Shown here in pieces: positions 35,988-45,667 of a stretch of 64,000 nucleotides of DNA. The notes under the pieces are model-generated. The model was not told the DNA's origin, searched no databases, and was given only the letters and a program-made list of their open reading frames with translations. How positions within the stretch are numbered: position 1 is the stretch's first letter; each line of letters starts with the position of its first letter. Position numbers and translations under genes: made by a program. The stretch comes from an uncultured Brachyspira sp. (GTDB lineage: Bacteria; Spirochaetota; Brachyspiria; Brachyspirales; Brachyspiraceae), in contig NZ_CAJUPR010000003.1 of the NCBI RefSeq assembly GCF_910588665.1, positions 148,199-212,198 of the forward strand. The letters run 5' to 3'.

Positions 35988-36869
35988 TCAAATATTTATG
36001 AATTTATATTTATTATTTTTTTCTATACTCTTTTCTATAACAGCCAGCAAATTATTTTTATTATCTGCCAATACTAAGTATTTATTTTTAATATGAATTT
36101 TTTCTATTATTTTTGTATTTCCGCATAATATCTGATTTATATCATTAGGATTTGATATATTTATTTTATCAAAGTTTTTAAACATATCAAAAAATGATAA
36201 TATTTTATATGAATTTATATCTTCAATACTGCATGCATCATTAATATTATAACTGCCTATAGATACTCTTATTAATTTTTCAGTATAAGCAAGATTTCCT
36301 GTAATTTCTCCTATATCTCTTATTATTGATCTTATATATGTGCCCTTGCTTACAGATACTTTTATTTTGAAATAAGGATAATCATATTCTAATAATTCAA
36401 TATTATTTATATATACATCAGTTTCTTTCAATTCAAAGCTTTTATTAGCCCTTGCCAAATCATAAGCTCTTTTACCGTTTATTTTTTTTGCACTGTATAT
36501 CGGAGGTTTTTGTTTTATTTTTCCGTAAAAATTTGTCTTTATAATATTTTCTAGATCTTCAAAACTTAATTTATTATTGTTCTCAGATATGTTTATAGTT
36601 CTGCCTTCTATATCGTCTGTATCTCTGCTTTCACCGAATATTCCAGATGCGGTATATATTTTATCTAAGTCATCAAATAAAAAAAATAATTTTGTGTATC
36701 TTCCGAATGCCAGTATTAATATGCCTTCAGCAAACGGATCTAATGTACCTGCATGACCTATTTTATTTTTTGTTATATTTTCTTTTTCTCTTAATATTTT
36801 TTTTGCTTTTTTTACAACATCAAAAGAAGTTATACCTGCTGTTTTACTTATAATACAAAAACCTTTCAT
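35988..36869 (-). CDS. truB: tRNA pseudouridine-55 synthase TruB
   Basis: TruB makes pseudouridine 55 in the T-loop of tRNAs. The catalytic Asp is in KIGHAGTLDPFAEGILIL, followed by GRYTKLFFLFDDLDK and KPPIYSAKKINGKRAYDLAR; VSKGTYIRSIIRDIG is the usual later motif. An upstream ATG at 36902 would add 11 residues and overlap the preceding gene; the ATG at 36869 has an AAGGAAT site and gives MKGFCIISKTAGITSFD, the normal family start, so I use it. The lipoprotein gene just upstream on the same strand is probably in the same transcript. Confidence 0.93.
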   Translation of the reverse strand: MKGFCIISKTAGITSFDVVKKAKKILREKENITKNKIGHAGTLDPFAEGILILAFGRYTKLFFLFDDLDKIYTASGIFGESRDTDDIEGRTINISENNNKLSFEDLENIIKTNFYGKIKQKPPIYSAKKINGKRAYDLARANKSFELKETDVYINNIELLEYDYPYFKIKVSVSKGTYIRSIIRDIGEITGNLAYTEKLIRVSIGSYNINDACSIEDINSYKILSFFDMFKNFDKINISNPNDINQILCGNTKIIEKIHIKNKYLVLADNKNNLLAVIEKSIEKNNKYKFINI

Positions 36870-36894
36870 TTTAAAACTATTCCTTATTATTTTA

Positions 36895-37638
36895 TTATAC
36901 AAGTATTATCTGAAGCGAATTAAAATATATGCTGAGAATATTTTCTGATATATTGGATAAACTGCTGTATTTTTTAGAAAATAAATCATTTCCTATAGAT
37001 TTTACTAAATTATCTATTGCTTCTATATTATGTTTTAATGTGCCTAATTGCTGCTGAGATAAATTCAGCAAATGCAGATTACATTTATCAAATTCTGATA
37101 TAGTTGTTTTTACTGCATTATTAAGAAGATAATATACATACATTAATTTTTCTTCTTCTTTTGATGTAAGCACAGTATTAGAACCTGAATATATTTTTGA
37201 AAGTTCTACCATTTTATATGATATTTTATATATTGAGTTTAAATTATCAAAAAACCAATTTATATTATTTCTTTTTCTTAAATCAGATAATACATATTTA
37301 ATATCATGCAGTATTGAATATCCTGCTCCTTCATCTTCTCCGATTGATATATAATAATGTGAGCGTATTAATATATCCTGCAAAGAATCGAAATCGGTTT
37401 TCCATTGAGTATCCTCTTTATTGGCATTATAATATTTTTTTTTAAACTCATTCCATGTTATAATAAATCTTTCTATTGCTTCTTCTCTGTTTTTATTATT
37501 AACATCTTTTATTATAAGAAGCATATGCATATATGATTTATCTAATGATGCCATATCTTCAAGAAAATTATCTTCTTTTTTTTGGCATGATGCTGTAATA
37601 ATAACTATAAAAAATAAAAAATATTTTTTTGTATTCAA
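36895..37638 (-). CDS. Putative lipoprotein of unknown function, 247 aa
   Basis: It starts at TTG (37638) with a GGAG site eight bases before. The N-terminus MNTKKYFLFFIVIITASCQK is a signal peptide with a lipobox ending in Cys18, so it should be lipid-anchored. The rest is helical: WKTDFDSLQDILIRSHYYIS, NNINWFFDNLNSIYK and a C-terminal helix pair around residues 180-240 (SQQQLGTLKHNIEAIDNLVK). I do not recognise a family. It is divergent from another small lipoprotein gene at 37727 and precedes truB by 25 bases. Confidence 0.7.
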   Translation of the reverse strand: MNTKKYFLFFIVIITASCQKKEDNFLEDMASLDKSYMHMLLIIKDVNNKNREEAIERFIITWNEFKKKYYNANKEDTQWKTDFDSLQDILIRSHYYISIGEDEGAGYSILHDIKYVLSDLRKRNNINWFFDNLNSIYKISYKMVELSKIYSGSNTVLTSKEEEKLMYVYYLLNNAVKTTISEFDKCNLHLLNLSQQQLGTLKHNIEAIDNLVKSIGNDLFSKKYSSLSNISENILSIYFNSLQIILV

Positions 37639-37726
37639 TATAAAATCTCCGAATCTTATTTTACATTATTAATTTAATAAAGTTAAAGTAAATGATAATT
37701 ATTAAAAGGATAATTTATTATAAATT

Positions 37727-38356
37727 ATGGAAAAAAACAAGCTTTATTTTATCATTATTTTTTTATTATTTTGCTTAGTTTCATGTTCAAAAAATAATAT
37801 AAAACATGGCATGATGTATTCAAAACAGTATACGGATATAAGTTTTGATGCAAGCAGGCTAAAGGCAATTGATAATATATATTACAATATAGCCGAAGAA
37901 ACTTCATATATTATTAACAGAAGTGATTTTAATATAATTGCCGTATCTTTAAAAGACTCAGATCTAATAGATTTCAATAATAAAAATAATGTCAGTATAA
38001 AAGAATATAAAAAAGATGATAATTTTTATGTTGAAATATATGTAAAAGATGAGAGCTTATATAGTAGAACATTATACATATTAAATACATTAAAAAAAGA
38101 GGGCAGTATAGACGATAAAACTTTCAGAGCCAATGCATCTATAGAAATACCTGATAGTACAAAATTAAATCCTTATACAAAACAGCTGCTCACCAGGAAT
38201 GCTTTAAAAAGAGCTTATGAATCATTATTTAAAATACTGAGAAGCAACGATATAGAAATAAATAGGGCTGTAAATATGACAAATAATGCCTATATATTAG
38301 AAGAGAGCTATAATTCCAATGAATATAATGTCGTTGTTGAGGCTGTTTTGGATTAA
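37727..38356 (+). CDS. Putative lipoprotein of unknown function, 209 aa
   Basis: The signal peptide MEKNKLYFIIIFLLFCLVSC carries a lipobox ending in Cys20. The mature part begins SKNNIKHGMMYSKQYTD and shows an alternating pattern that may be a small alpha/beta domain (NFYVEIYVKDESLYSRTLYI, then a helix KQLLTRNALKRAYESLFKIL). The layout, with a repeated 'VAL..EAL' style end (EYNVVVEAVLD), recalls LPP20/FlgT-like lipoproteins, but that is weak. It is divergent from the 247-residue lipoprotein gene and convergent with tsaD. Confidence 0.65.
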   Translation: MEKNKLYFIIIFLLFCLVSCSKNNIKHGMMYSKQYTDISFDASRLKAIDNIYYNIAEETSYIINRSDFNIIAVSLKDSDLIDFNNKNNVSIKEYKKDDNFYVEIYVKDESLYSRTLYILNTLKKEGSIDDKTFRANASIEIPDSTKLNPYTKQLLTRNALKRAYESLFKILRSNDIEINRAVNMTNNAYILEESYNSNEYNVVVEAVLD

Positions 38357-38406
38357 AAATTATTTTTATAAAATACAATAAATTAATGCAGTTAAATATT
38401 ATATTT

Positions 38407-39432
38407 TTACCGCTTAATACTTTTATTTTTATTATATTTTTTATTTAAAATTCTGGAAAAACAATCTAAGCTATAATCTGCATATTCCTGTTTATCCTTC
38501 ATATAGTAAGCAAGACCTGCAGTCATTGCCGCATTATCGGTTGTATATTTAATATCTGGAAGAAAGCATTCAAAATCTTTAGAATTTCCAAATCTTTCTC
38601 TCAGATAGCTGTTGCATGCAACACCTCCTGATAATGTAACTCTTTTAATACCGCTTTTTTCAATATATTTCAATGTTTTAATATATAAAGGCTCTATGGC
38701 GCTTATCTGAAAAGCCGCCGCTATATTTTCATTTGTAGCCTCATAGCCTTCTTTAAGATATTTCTTTGTTGAATAAACACATGCAGTTTTAAGTCCGCTG
38801 TATGAAAAATTAAATTCGTCTTTTCCGCTTAAAAGCACAATAGGATATTTTATTGCATCTTTATTTCCTTCCTTTGCCATTTTATCTATTATAGGACCTC
38901 CTGGATAGCCTAGATTAAGAAATTTAGCGACTTTATCGTATGCCTCTCCTACGGCATCGTCCAATGTAGTGCCTATTACTTTATATTCTCCGTAACTGCA
39001 TACTTCAGTTATTATAGTATGACCGCCCGATACCACTAATGCTATATAGGGAAACTCTATATTATTTGTAAGATGTGGAGAATAAATATGAGCTGCTATA
39101 TGATCCAATGCCAATAAAGGCTTATCTAAAGAAAAAGCTAATGCCTTTGCACTGCTTACACCTACTAAAAGAGAACCCAAAAGCCCTGGTCTGTTTGTAA
39201 CGGCAAATAAATCTATATCATTTAAAGATAATTCTGCATCTTTTAATGCCTTATCTATCACATAAAGCATAGCCTCTAAATGTTTTCTTGCGGCAATTTC
39301 AGGAACCACACCCTGAAAATCTTTATGCGCATCTATTGATGAACTTAATACAGAAGATAGCACATTATTTCCATTTTCAACTACGGCGGCTGATGTATCA
39401 TCACAGGAAGTATCTATACCCAGTATCTTCAT
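38407..39432 (-). CDS. tsaD: tRNA t6A synthase subunit TsaD
   Basis: TsaD transfers the threonylcarbamoyl group to adenosine 37 of ANN-reading tRNAs. The ASKHA fold is seen in ILGIDTSCDDTSAAVV, the metal site in LLALDHIAAHIYSPH (two His), and the C-domain in VTLSGGVACNSYLRERF and DNAAMTAGLAYYM. A TTG at 39444 would add four residues, but that TTG overlaps the GGAG site that serves the ATG at 39432, so the shorter form, 341 residues, is right. Partners tsaB and tsaE are not in this window. Confidence 0.96.
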   Translation of the reverse strand: MKILGIDTSCDDTSAAVVENGNNVLSSVLSSSIDAHKDFQGVVPEIAARKHLEAMLYVIDKALKDAELSLNDIDLFAVTNRPGLLGSLLVGVSSAKALAFSLDKPLLALDHIAAHIYSPHLTNNIEFPYIALVVSGGHTIITEVCSYGEYKVIGTTLDDAVGEAYDKVAKFLNLGYPGGPIIDKMAKEGNKDAIKYPIVLLSGKDEFNFSYSGLKTACVYSTKKYLKEGYEATNENIAAAFQISAIEPLYIKTLKYIEKSGIKRVTLSGGVACNSYLRERFGNSKDFECFLPDIKYTTDNAAMTAGLAYYMKDKQEYADYSLDCFSRILNKKYNKNKSIKR

Positions 39433-39583
39433 AATGTTCTCCAAACTTATAATAAAATATTTCTATAATATATATTTTATTATAATATTTGTAAATAGCT
39501 TTTAATATTTTATAATTTTTGTTATTTATATAAACAGTGATGAAACTGATAATAAATTTACATAATATTTTTACGATTATATG

Positions 39584-39611
39584 TTGATAATAATTATTTA
39601 TTATGTATACT
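39584..39611 (+). promoter_or_regulatory. Promoter of gpsA
   Basis: TTGATA (39584-39589), 16 bases and TATACT (39606-39611) lie 31 bases before the start codon. Confidence 0.6.
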
Positions 39612-39642
39612 ATTATTATAAAATAAATCGGATTTTAATTAT

Positions 39643-40644
39643 ATGTCAAATATAGGTATTATAGGTGCAGGCGGCTGGGGATTGGCGCTTGCTAATATTT
39701 TTTCAGAGAAACATAATATTAATGTATGGGTTCACAGCGAGGAGAGTTATATATTATTAAGCTCGGTTCATAGAAATGATAATTATTTAAAAAATATAGA
39801 ATTAAATAAATCAATAAATTTTACTACGGATATAGGAGAAGCCGTAAATGATAATGAAATAATCATAATAGCCACTCCCTCTTTTGCATTTGCTGAAGCC
39901 TGTACAAATATAGAGCCTTATATAAGCAATGAGCAAATACTAGTGTCTGCAACAAAAGGTCTTGATAGAAAAACAGGCAAAACTATGAGTGAAGTTGCAA
40001 GAAGCATAATATCCGGAGATTTATCTATATTGACATTATCGGGACCTTCTCATGCTGAAGAAACGGCTAAAGGAGTTCCAACCGCCATTGTTGTAGGAGG
40101 AGAAAAAGGCATTTCCGAATATGTAAGAGATACTTTAACTATACCGCCTAAATTCAGAATATATAATTCAACAGATCAAAAAGGTGTTGAAATAGGAGGG
40201 GCTTTGAAAAATATTATAGCCATTGCAGGAGGCATAGTAGACGGACTTAAACTTGGAGATAATACAAAAGCTGCTCTTATAACAAGAGGACTTCATGAGA
40301 TAGTGAGATTTGCCTTAAGTAAAGGTGCCAGAATAGATACTATGTACGGACTTTCTGGAATAGGCGATTTAATAGTTACATGTTCAAGCAATCTAAGCAG
40401 AAATAACAGACTTGGACGGGCTTTAGCTGAAGGGAAAAAATATGAGCAGGTAATATCTGAAAATCATGGTCAGGTTGCTGAAGGAGTATATGCAGCTACT
40501 GCCGCTTATGAGTATGCTGAAAAAAATAATATTTATATGCCTATAACAGAGGCAATATATAATATACTATTCAATAATGCCGATATACAAAATACATTGA
40601 CAGAACTTATGAGTAAAGACGCTAAAAGCGAGGGCTTTTTTTAA
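39643..40644 (+). CDS. gpsA: Glycerol-3-phosphate dehydrogenase [NAD(P)+] GpsA
   Basis: GpsA reduces dihydroxyacetone phosphate to sn-glycerol 3-phosphate, the backbone of phospholipids. The 333 residues start with the dinucleotide site IGIIGAGGWGLALANIFSEK (GxGxxG), then LVSATKGLD, TLSGPSHAEETAKGVPTAIV, the catalytic Lys region GGALKNIIAIAGGIVDGL and GLSGIGDLIVTCSSNLSRN. All diagnostic motifs are intact. It stands alone with its own promoter and a small terminator-like hairpin over its stop codon. Confidence 0.96.
   Translation: MSNIGIIGAGGWGLALANIFSEKHNINVWVHSEESYILLSSVHRNDNYLKNIELNKSINFTTDIGEAVNDNEIIIIATPSFAFAEACTNIEPYISNEQILVSATKGLDRKTGKTMSEVARSIISGDLSILTLSGPSHAEETAKGVPTAIVVGGEKGISEYVRDTLTIPPKFRIYNSTDQKGVEIGGALKNIIAIAGGIVDGLKLGDNTKAALITRGLHEIVRFALSKGARIDTMYGLSGIGDLIVTCSSNLSRNNRLGRALAEGKKYEQVISENHGQVAEGVYAATAAYEYAEKNNIYMPITEAIYNILFNNADIQNTLTELMSKDAKSEGFF
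40624..40642 (+). terminator. Possible terminator inside the end of gpsA
   Basis: AAAAGC (40624-40629) pairs with GCTTTT (40634-40639) across GAGG, followed by more T. The stem is short (6 bp), and it overlaps the last codons of gpsA. Confidence 0.4.
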
Positions 40645-40661
40645 TTATAATTTTTAGGAAA

Positions 40662-41078
40662 TTAAGTTTTATTCATATTAAGAACCTGCTGAACTACGCC
40701 TTTTAATACAACAGAAGCTTTGGCATTATTTAAATCTTTAAACTCTAATATTACATAAGTTATATTGTCTATATCCAGTCTGAATTTTTTATCTTCAGAA
40801 TTAGGATCTCCTATTTTCACCGTTCCTTTATATACCATCCAGCCTTTTAATATTACATAAGCGTATCCGTTTTGTTTTAAATCTATATTAAATGTAAAAT
40901 ATGGGCTCGTGCTTTTATAATATCCTGCTCTGTCTTTTAATGTAATTACTTTAGTGGAAGAGATATTTTTTTTAATTTCAGATTTTTGCGATGCTGTTTT
41001 ATGAGCGGATATATTTCTGCATGAAGAAAAAGTTAATATTATAATAAAAATTACTGTAAAAGCGCCGCCGATTTTCAT
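40662..41078 (-). CDS. Small putative lipoprotein, 138 aa
   Basis: The N-terminus MKIGGAFTVIFIIILTFSSC is a signal peptide with a likely lipobox Cys20. The mature domain of about 115 residues looks like a small beta-barrel: YYKSTSPYFTFNIDLKQNGY, AYVILKGWMVYKGTVKIG, KKFRLDIDNITYVILEF. The motif of a short beta-sandwich that measures 'Y..F.I.L..NGYAYVILKG' recalls lipocalin-like or META-like lipoproteins, but I do not assign it. It is a single gene, convergent with gpsA. Confidence 0.65.
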   Translation of the reverse strand: MKIGGAFTVIFIIILTFSSCRNISAHKTASQKSEIKKNISSTKVITLKDRAGYYKSTSPYFTFNIDLKQNGYAYVILKGWMVYKGTVKIGDPNSEDKKFRLDIDNITYVILEFKDLNNAKASVVLKGVVQQVLNMNKT

Positions 41079-41188
41079 ATTATATAATATATAATTTTTT
41101 TTTACAAATTCAAGTTTTTTTTATACTTGAAAGAATAGTATATTTAATATATTATATATAAACTCTAATAATAAAATTAAGGATATGT

Positions 41189-42199
41189 ATGAATAAAAAA
41201 TTAGATGAAAATAGAATTAAAGAAGGAGTAGGAGGTCAGGCGGTAATAGAAGGAATAATGCTTAGAAATAGAAGTCATTATGTGGTTGCCGTAAGAAAGC
41301 CCGATAAGCAAATAGATTTTATAAAATATGCTATTTGTGAAAATAAAAATAAATTATCTAAAATGCCTTTCATAAGAGGCGTAGTTAATTTCGTTGATAT
41401 GATGAAATTAGGATATAAAACTTTAGTATTTTCTGCAAATACTGCTGGCATTGAAGAAGAAAATAATAATACAAATATTAAGAAGAATGATAGTATAGCT
41501 ATGACTTTGAGCATGCTTATATCTTTGGCTTTTGCTGTAGGGCTTTTTATAGCTTTGCCTTATTTTATCACTACTCTTATAGGAATAAATGAAAGAGAGC
41601 ATTTTGTTATATTTAATTTGGCAAGAGGAGCTATAAAATTATCCATATTTGTATTATACCTGCTTGTTATATCATTTTTTAAAGATATAAAAAGAGTATT
41701 TGAATATCATGGAGCAGAGCATATGGTTGTTAATGCCTATGAACATGGACTTGACCCGAATACTGGAAATATAAGAGACTATACTACAATACATCCAAGA
41801 TGCGGAACTACATTTATGTTTTTAGTATTAACAGTATCTATTTTGCTTTACATGTTTACAAGCTACTTTGTATATACATATATATATGCCTCCTATACTC
41901 CTCCTAAAATTATAGGAAATCTTACAGTTCTTGCCATTAATATAATGCTTCTTCCTATTGTATCAGGAATATCTTATGAAATACTCAAATTAGGATTTAG
42001 ATTTTATAATTTTCCTCTTATGAGGCTTGCAATACTGCCCGGACTTTTGCTTCAGAAAATTACAACTAGAAGACCAAAAGATGATGAAATAGAAGTAGCA
42101 TTATTTGCATTAGATAAATTATTGGATACATCTGTAGAAAATAGAACGGAAGAGGAAGTACAGACTGATATTAATAAAAATTTAGAAATTAATAAATAA
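41189..42199 (+). CDS. DUF1385 (YqhQ-like) membrane protein
   Basis: The 336 residues match DUF1385: GVGGQAVIEGIMLRNRSHYVVAVR at the start (GGQAVIEGVMMR is the family signature), PFIRGVVNFVDMMKLGYKTL, about four membrane spans, EYHGAEHMVVNAYEHG with conserved His and Glu in the middle, and TIHPRCGTTFMFLVL. The function of the family is not settled. An AAGGAT site precedes the ATG. It is probably co-transcribed with the next gene, 13 bases downstream. In many Firmicutes the family is next to prfA; not here. Confidence 0.9.
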   Translation: MNKKLDENRIKEGVGGQAVIEGIMLRNRSHYVVAVRKPDKQIDFIKYAICENKNKLSKMPFIRGVVNFVDMMKLGYKTLVFSANTAGIEEENNNTNIKKNDSIAMTLSMLISLAFAVGLFIALPYFITTLIGINEREHFVIFNLARGAIKLSIFVLYLLVISFFKDIKRVFEYHGAEHMVVNAYEHGLDPNTGNIRDYTTIHPRCGTTFMFLVLTVSILLYMFTSYFVYTYIYASYTPPKIIGNLTVLAINIMLLPIVSGISYEILKLGFRFYNFPLMRLAILPGLLLQKITTRRPKDDEIEVALFALDKLLDTSVENRTEEEVQTDINKNLEINK

Positions 42200-42212
42200 T
42201 AACAGAAAAATT

Positions 42213-43340
42213 ATGCGTATAAAGAAGCGTCTTGTATCAAATGATGATTATTATGAATATTCTTCCGACTATATAAAAAAATATATTATTATAGGTTTGA
42301 TAATTATTTCTATTTTATTCTTTATATCTGTATTCATTTATTTTAATTATATATCTGTTCCAAGCAAATCGTATATGAAAAATGATACTCCTGTATTGGA
42401 AGATAATATAAACTGTATAGTTAATAATAACGGCATATATTATACAGGTGATTTTTCTAGTATTCCTAAATCTATACAGATAAATGATGATATGTATGAG
42501 AATCTGTATTTATATTTATTTCATGATAATAATATAATATTTTGGAAGTTTTATAAGTATGGCATAAAAAGATATTTTTCTTATTATGCTTTTAATATAC
42601 TTGACGGAGATACTCAGTCATTTATTATAAAAGAAAATAAAAAAGATTTTTTAGATTTTTATGATAATTTTATAAGAGCTCAATTTAAAAAGAGTGTAGG
42701 GGAGTTCAGCATAGAAATTCCAAATTTTTATAATACTAAAATTAATCTTAAATCCTCAATACATAATTTGATAAATACTGAGTTTTCATTTAAACTTATT
42801 AATTTTACGGCATCAATGGTAAATTGGAAACATAACAGAGCATTATATACGGCATTTTATTACGGTTTGCCGAACGGGTATTTAATAGTGCCCGGAAGCG
42901 AAAATGCAGTAACGGACACAAGCTCGGTTTTAGCTGTAAATACTGCAGGAAAAAATCCCTCCAGATATAATCATAATATTATAACGGCATTAGTCTATAC
43001 ATCATACACTACAGAACCGATACCCGTTTTTATTTATGAAGCAAAACCTAAATCTCAGAATTCTAAAATGATTAAATTTTTATTTAATAATAAATGGCAT
43101 ATATATAAAGAATTTGAATCTCATAAATATAAAGATATTATAGATCATTATTCTAAAGAAGAAGGATTTAGCTTTGTGTTTACCGTTTCAGGTAATTATA
43201 TGTACGATTCTTTCGGCAATTTCAGTAAAATAGACACAGAAATAGTAAAAGGAATTTTAGACGGATATTTTACTATAAACGGAGAACAATTTAATATTAA
43301 CGGAAATGCAGTAAAAGAATTTGTGCATAGCGTATTTTAA
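42213..43340 (+). CDS. Single-span membrane protein of unknown function, 375 aa
   Basis: A cytosolic start of about 25 residues is followed by one membrane span (about 27-50, IIIGLIIISILFFISVFIYF), so the main part should lie outside the inner membrane. The outer part holds aromatic- and Asn-rich segments such as NNGIYYTGDFSSIPK, LYLYLFHDNNIIFWKFYKYG and NGYLIVPGSENAVTDTSS. I do not recognise a domain or catalytic motif. Tight linkage with the DUF1385 gene suggests a shared role in the envelope, which is inference. Confidence 0.6.
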   Translation: MRIKKRLVSNDDYYEYSSDYIKKYIIIGLIIISILFFISVFIYFNYISVPSKSYMKNDTPVLEDNINCIVNNNGIYYTGDFSSIPKSIQINDDMYENLYLYLFHDNNIIFWKFYKYGIKRYFSYYAFNILDGDTQSFIIKENKKDFLDFYDNFIRAQFKKSVGEFSIEIPNFYNTKINLKSSIHNLINTEFSFKLINFTASMVNWKHNRALYTAFYYGLPNGYLIVPGSENAVTDTSSVLAVNTAGKNPSRYNHNIITALVYTSYTTEPIPVFIYEAKPKSQNSKMIKFLFNNKWHIYKEFESHKYKDIIDHYSKEEGFSFVFTVSGNYMYDSFGNFSKIDTEIVKGILDGYFTINGEQFNINGNAVKEFVHSVF

Positions 43341-43359
43341 ACTGTAAAATAAGCATGCT

Positions 43360-45447
43360 TTATGATAAGCTATAGAGCATATCTCCGTAAGTGGGAAGCT
43401 TCCAATATTTCTTAGACACAGTTCTTTCTAATTCATCTATTGTAACCCTCATATCTTCCAGACAGAAGAATATTTTATCTCTTGAAAACTTTGCAGACTT
43501 ATATATATCTTTAATTTTTTTAGATTCTGAAATATATCCTTCAAGCAGCGTTAATTTATCATCGAGTTCTTTAATTAAATCATTTAGTTTATTAATTAAT
43601 TTTTTTTCAACATCAAATTTTAATTTTAAATTTCTTTTTTTATCTGCAGTATCCGCAAGTTCTCTGGAATATTCTATGGAATACGGAATTATCTGCTTAT
43701 GCACCATATCTATTAATGTAAGGGCTTCTATATTAATCTCTTTAATATATTCTTCCATACTTATTTCATATCTTGAATGTATTTCAGCCTCAGTTAAGAC
43801 TTTATGTTTTGTAAGAACATATATATTCTTTTCTGATATGAAATGAGGCAATGCTTCAGGAGTAGTTTTAAGATTAAATAAGCCTCTTTTATCAGCTTCT
43901 TTAACCCATTCTTCGCAGTAGTTATTTCCATTGTATATTATTCTTTTATGCTTTTTAAAAGTTTCTCTGATAAGCCCGTCAATATCTTTCTCCAAATCAT
44001 CAGATTTTTCCAATGCATCGGCAAATTGAGATAATGCCTCAGCTACTATAGTATTCATTATTATATTAGGACCTGATACGGAAAGACTAGATCCAACCAT
44101 TCTAAATTCAAATTTATTTCCTGTAAATGCTAAAGGGGAAGTTCTATTTCTATCGGTTGAATCTTTTGTAAGTCTTGCTAAAGAATTAACTCCCATTTCC
44201 ATTTCAACTTTTTCTTTACTCTTATATTTTTTAGAGTTCTCCATAGACTCAAGTATATCCGTAAGCTCATCTCCAAGAAATATTGATATTATAGAAGGAG
44301 GCGCCTCTGCAGCTCCCAGCCTATGATCATTGCTTGCATTTGATGTTGTAATTCTAAGCAAGTCCTGATATTCATCAACGGCTTTTATAATAGCTACCAA
44401 AAACAGCAGGAACTGTTTATTTTTTGAAGGATTATCGCTCGGATCTAGAAGATTTAAGCCCGTATCTGTGGCTATAGACCAATTATTATGCTTTCCGCTT
44501 CCATTAACTCCTGTAAAAGGCTTTTCATGAAGTATGCATGCCAAATTATGTTTTTCTGCTATTACTTTCATAAGCTCCATAGTAATCTGATTTTGATCCG
44601 TAGCCATATTTGTAATTGTAAACTCTGGAGCTAATTCATATTGACCTGGTGCAGCTTCATTATGCTCAGTTTTAGCAACTATGCCGAGCTTCCAAAGTTC
44701 GTTATCAAGCTCTTTCATAAATGCAAGAACCCTAGGCTTAATGGCCCCAAAATAATGATCCTCAAGCTCCTGACCTTTAGGAGGACATGCTCCGAATAAT
44801 GTTCTTTTGCAATATCTCAAATCAGGTCTTTTTAAATACAAATCTCTGTCTATCAAAAAATATTCCTGCTCGGCTCCGACTGTTGTAAATACTCTGTTAA
44901 TATTATTATGTCCAAATAATTTTAATATTCTTTTAGCTTCTTTTTCTATTACTTCCATAGATCTAAGCAAGGGAGTTTTTTTATCAAGCGATTCTCCGCT
45001 GTAAGAACAAAAAGCACTTGGTATGCATAATGTATCATCTTTTATAAAAGCATAGGAAGTGGGATCCCAAGCAGTATATCCTCTAGCCTCAAAAGTTGCT
45101 CTTAATCCTCCTGAAGGAAAACTGGAGGCATCAGGTTCTCCCTGAACTAACTCCTTGCCTGTAAACTCCATACGTATAGAGCCGTCATCTGTCTGAGTAA
45201 TAAAGCTGGTATGCTTCTCAGCTGTTATTCCCGTCATAGGCTGAAACCAATGAGTAAAATGTGTAGCTCCTTTTTCTATAGCCCATTCTTTCATAGCATG
45301 AGCCACAACATTAGCTACCTCTAAATTTAAACGTTCTCCGTTTTTTATAGTTTTTATTAATTTTTTATAAATATCTTTTGGAAGTTTATCTCTCATTACA
45401 TTATCATTAAAAACCATACTGCCGAAAATTTCAGGTATTTTTTTCAT
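43360..45447 (-). CDS. glnN: Glutamine synthetase type III (GlnN)
   Basis: The enzyme condenses ammonia and glutamate with ATP. At 695 residues it is far longer than GSI and matches GSIII, typical of Bacteroides and some anaerobes. Seen are THFTHWFQPMTGITAEKH, the beta-strand with GAEQEYFLID (metal Glu), KTEHNEAAPGQYELAP, the ATP-side HEKPFTGVNGSGKHNNWSI and RTSPLAFTGNKFEFRMVGSS, plus a C-terminal helical tail with GSIII features. A GGAG site and a promoter with a palindrome precede the ATG. It may be a major ammonia-assimilation enzyme here. Confidence 0.95.
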   Translation of the reverse strand: MKKIPEIFGSMVFNDNVMRDKLPKDIYKKLIKTIKNGERLNLEVANVVAHAMKEWAIEKGATHFTHWFQPMTGITAEKHTSFITQTDDGSIRMEFTGKELVQGEPDASSFPSGGLRATFEARGYTAWDPTSYAFIKDDTLCIPSAFCSYSGESLDKKTPLLRSMEVIEKEAKRILKLFGHNNINRVFTTVGAEQEYFLIDRDLYLKRPDLRYCKRTLFGACPPKGQELEDHYFGAIKPRVLAFMKELDNELWKLGIVAKTEHNEAAPGQYELAPEFTITNMATDQNQITMELMKVIAEKHNLACILHEKPFTGVNGSGKHNNWSIATDTGLNLLDPSDNPSKNKQFLLFLVAIIKAVDEYQDLLRITTSNASNDHRLGAAEAPPSIISIFLGDELTDILESMENSKKYKSKEKVEMEMGVNSLARLTKDSTDRNRTSPLAFTGNKFEFRMVGSSLSVSGPNIIMNTIVAEALSQFADALEKSDDLEKDIDGLIRETFKKHKRIIYNGNNYCEEWVKEADKRGLFNLKTTPEALPHFISEKNIYVLTKHKVLTEAEIHSRYEISMEEYIKEINIEALTLIDMVHKQIIPYSIEYSRELADTADKKRNLKLKFDVEKKLINKLNDLIKELDDKLTLLEGYISESKKIKDIYKSAKFSRDKIFFCLEDMRVTIDELERTVSKKYWKLPTYGDMLYSLS

Positions 45448-45474
45448 TTCTATTGCTCCTACTTTCCTAGAAAA

Positions 45475-45502
45475 ATTATATAATAAGTTTGAATTAATTC
45501 AA
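45475..45502 (-). promoter_or_regulatory. glnN promoter overlapped by a 14-bp palindrome
   Basis: TTGAAT (45502-45497), 16 bases and TATAAT (45480-45475) on the minus strand. The perfect palindrome TTGAATTAATTCAA (45489-45502) covers the -35 box, as an operator would. The rest of the 287-base spacer is AT-rich with no open frame of note. Confidence 0.6.
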
Positions 45503-45667
45503 TATTGATTGTCGGAAGCTAAAAAATCAGCTATTTTATATTAAACTTATTTTTTAATTTTAGAGTTAAAAAACTAAAAATATTTGTCAGAATAATTTTA
45601 TTAAATTAATAAAGCTTTCTTTAATATATAAAATAATAAAATATTTATGCAATAAGACTTTTTAGAT

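Noticed and set aside
36870..36902. Upstream start for truB
   Set aside because: It overlaps the lipoprotein gene and lacks a ribosome site; the family begins at the ATG at 36869.
43391..43846. 151-residue plus-strand open frame inside glnN
   Set aside because: Antisense shadow, Ser/Ile/Leu-rich, no start signal.
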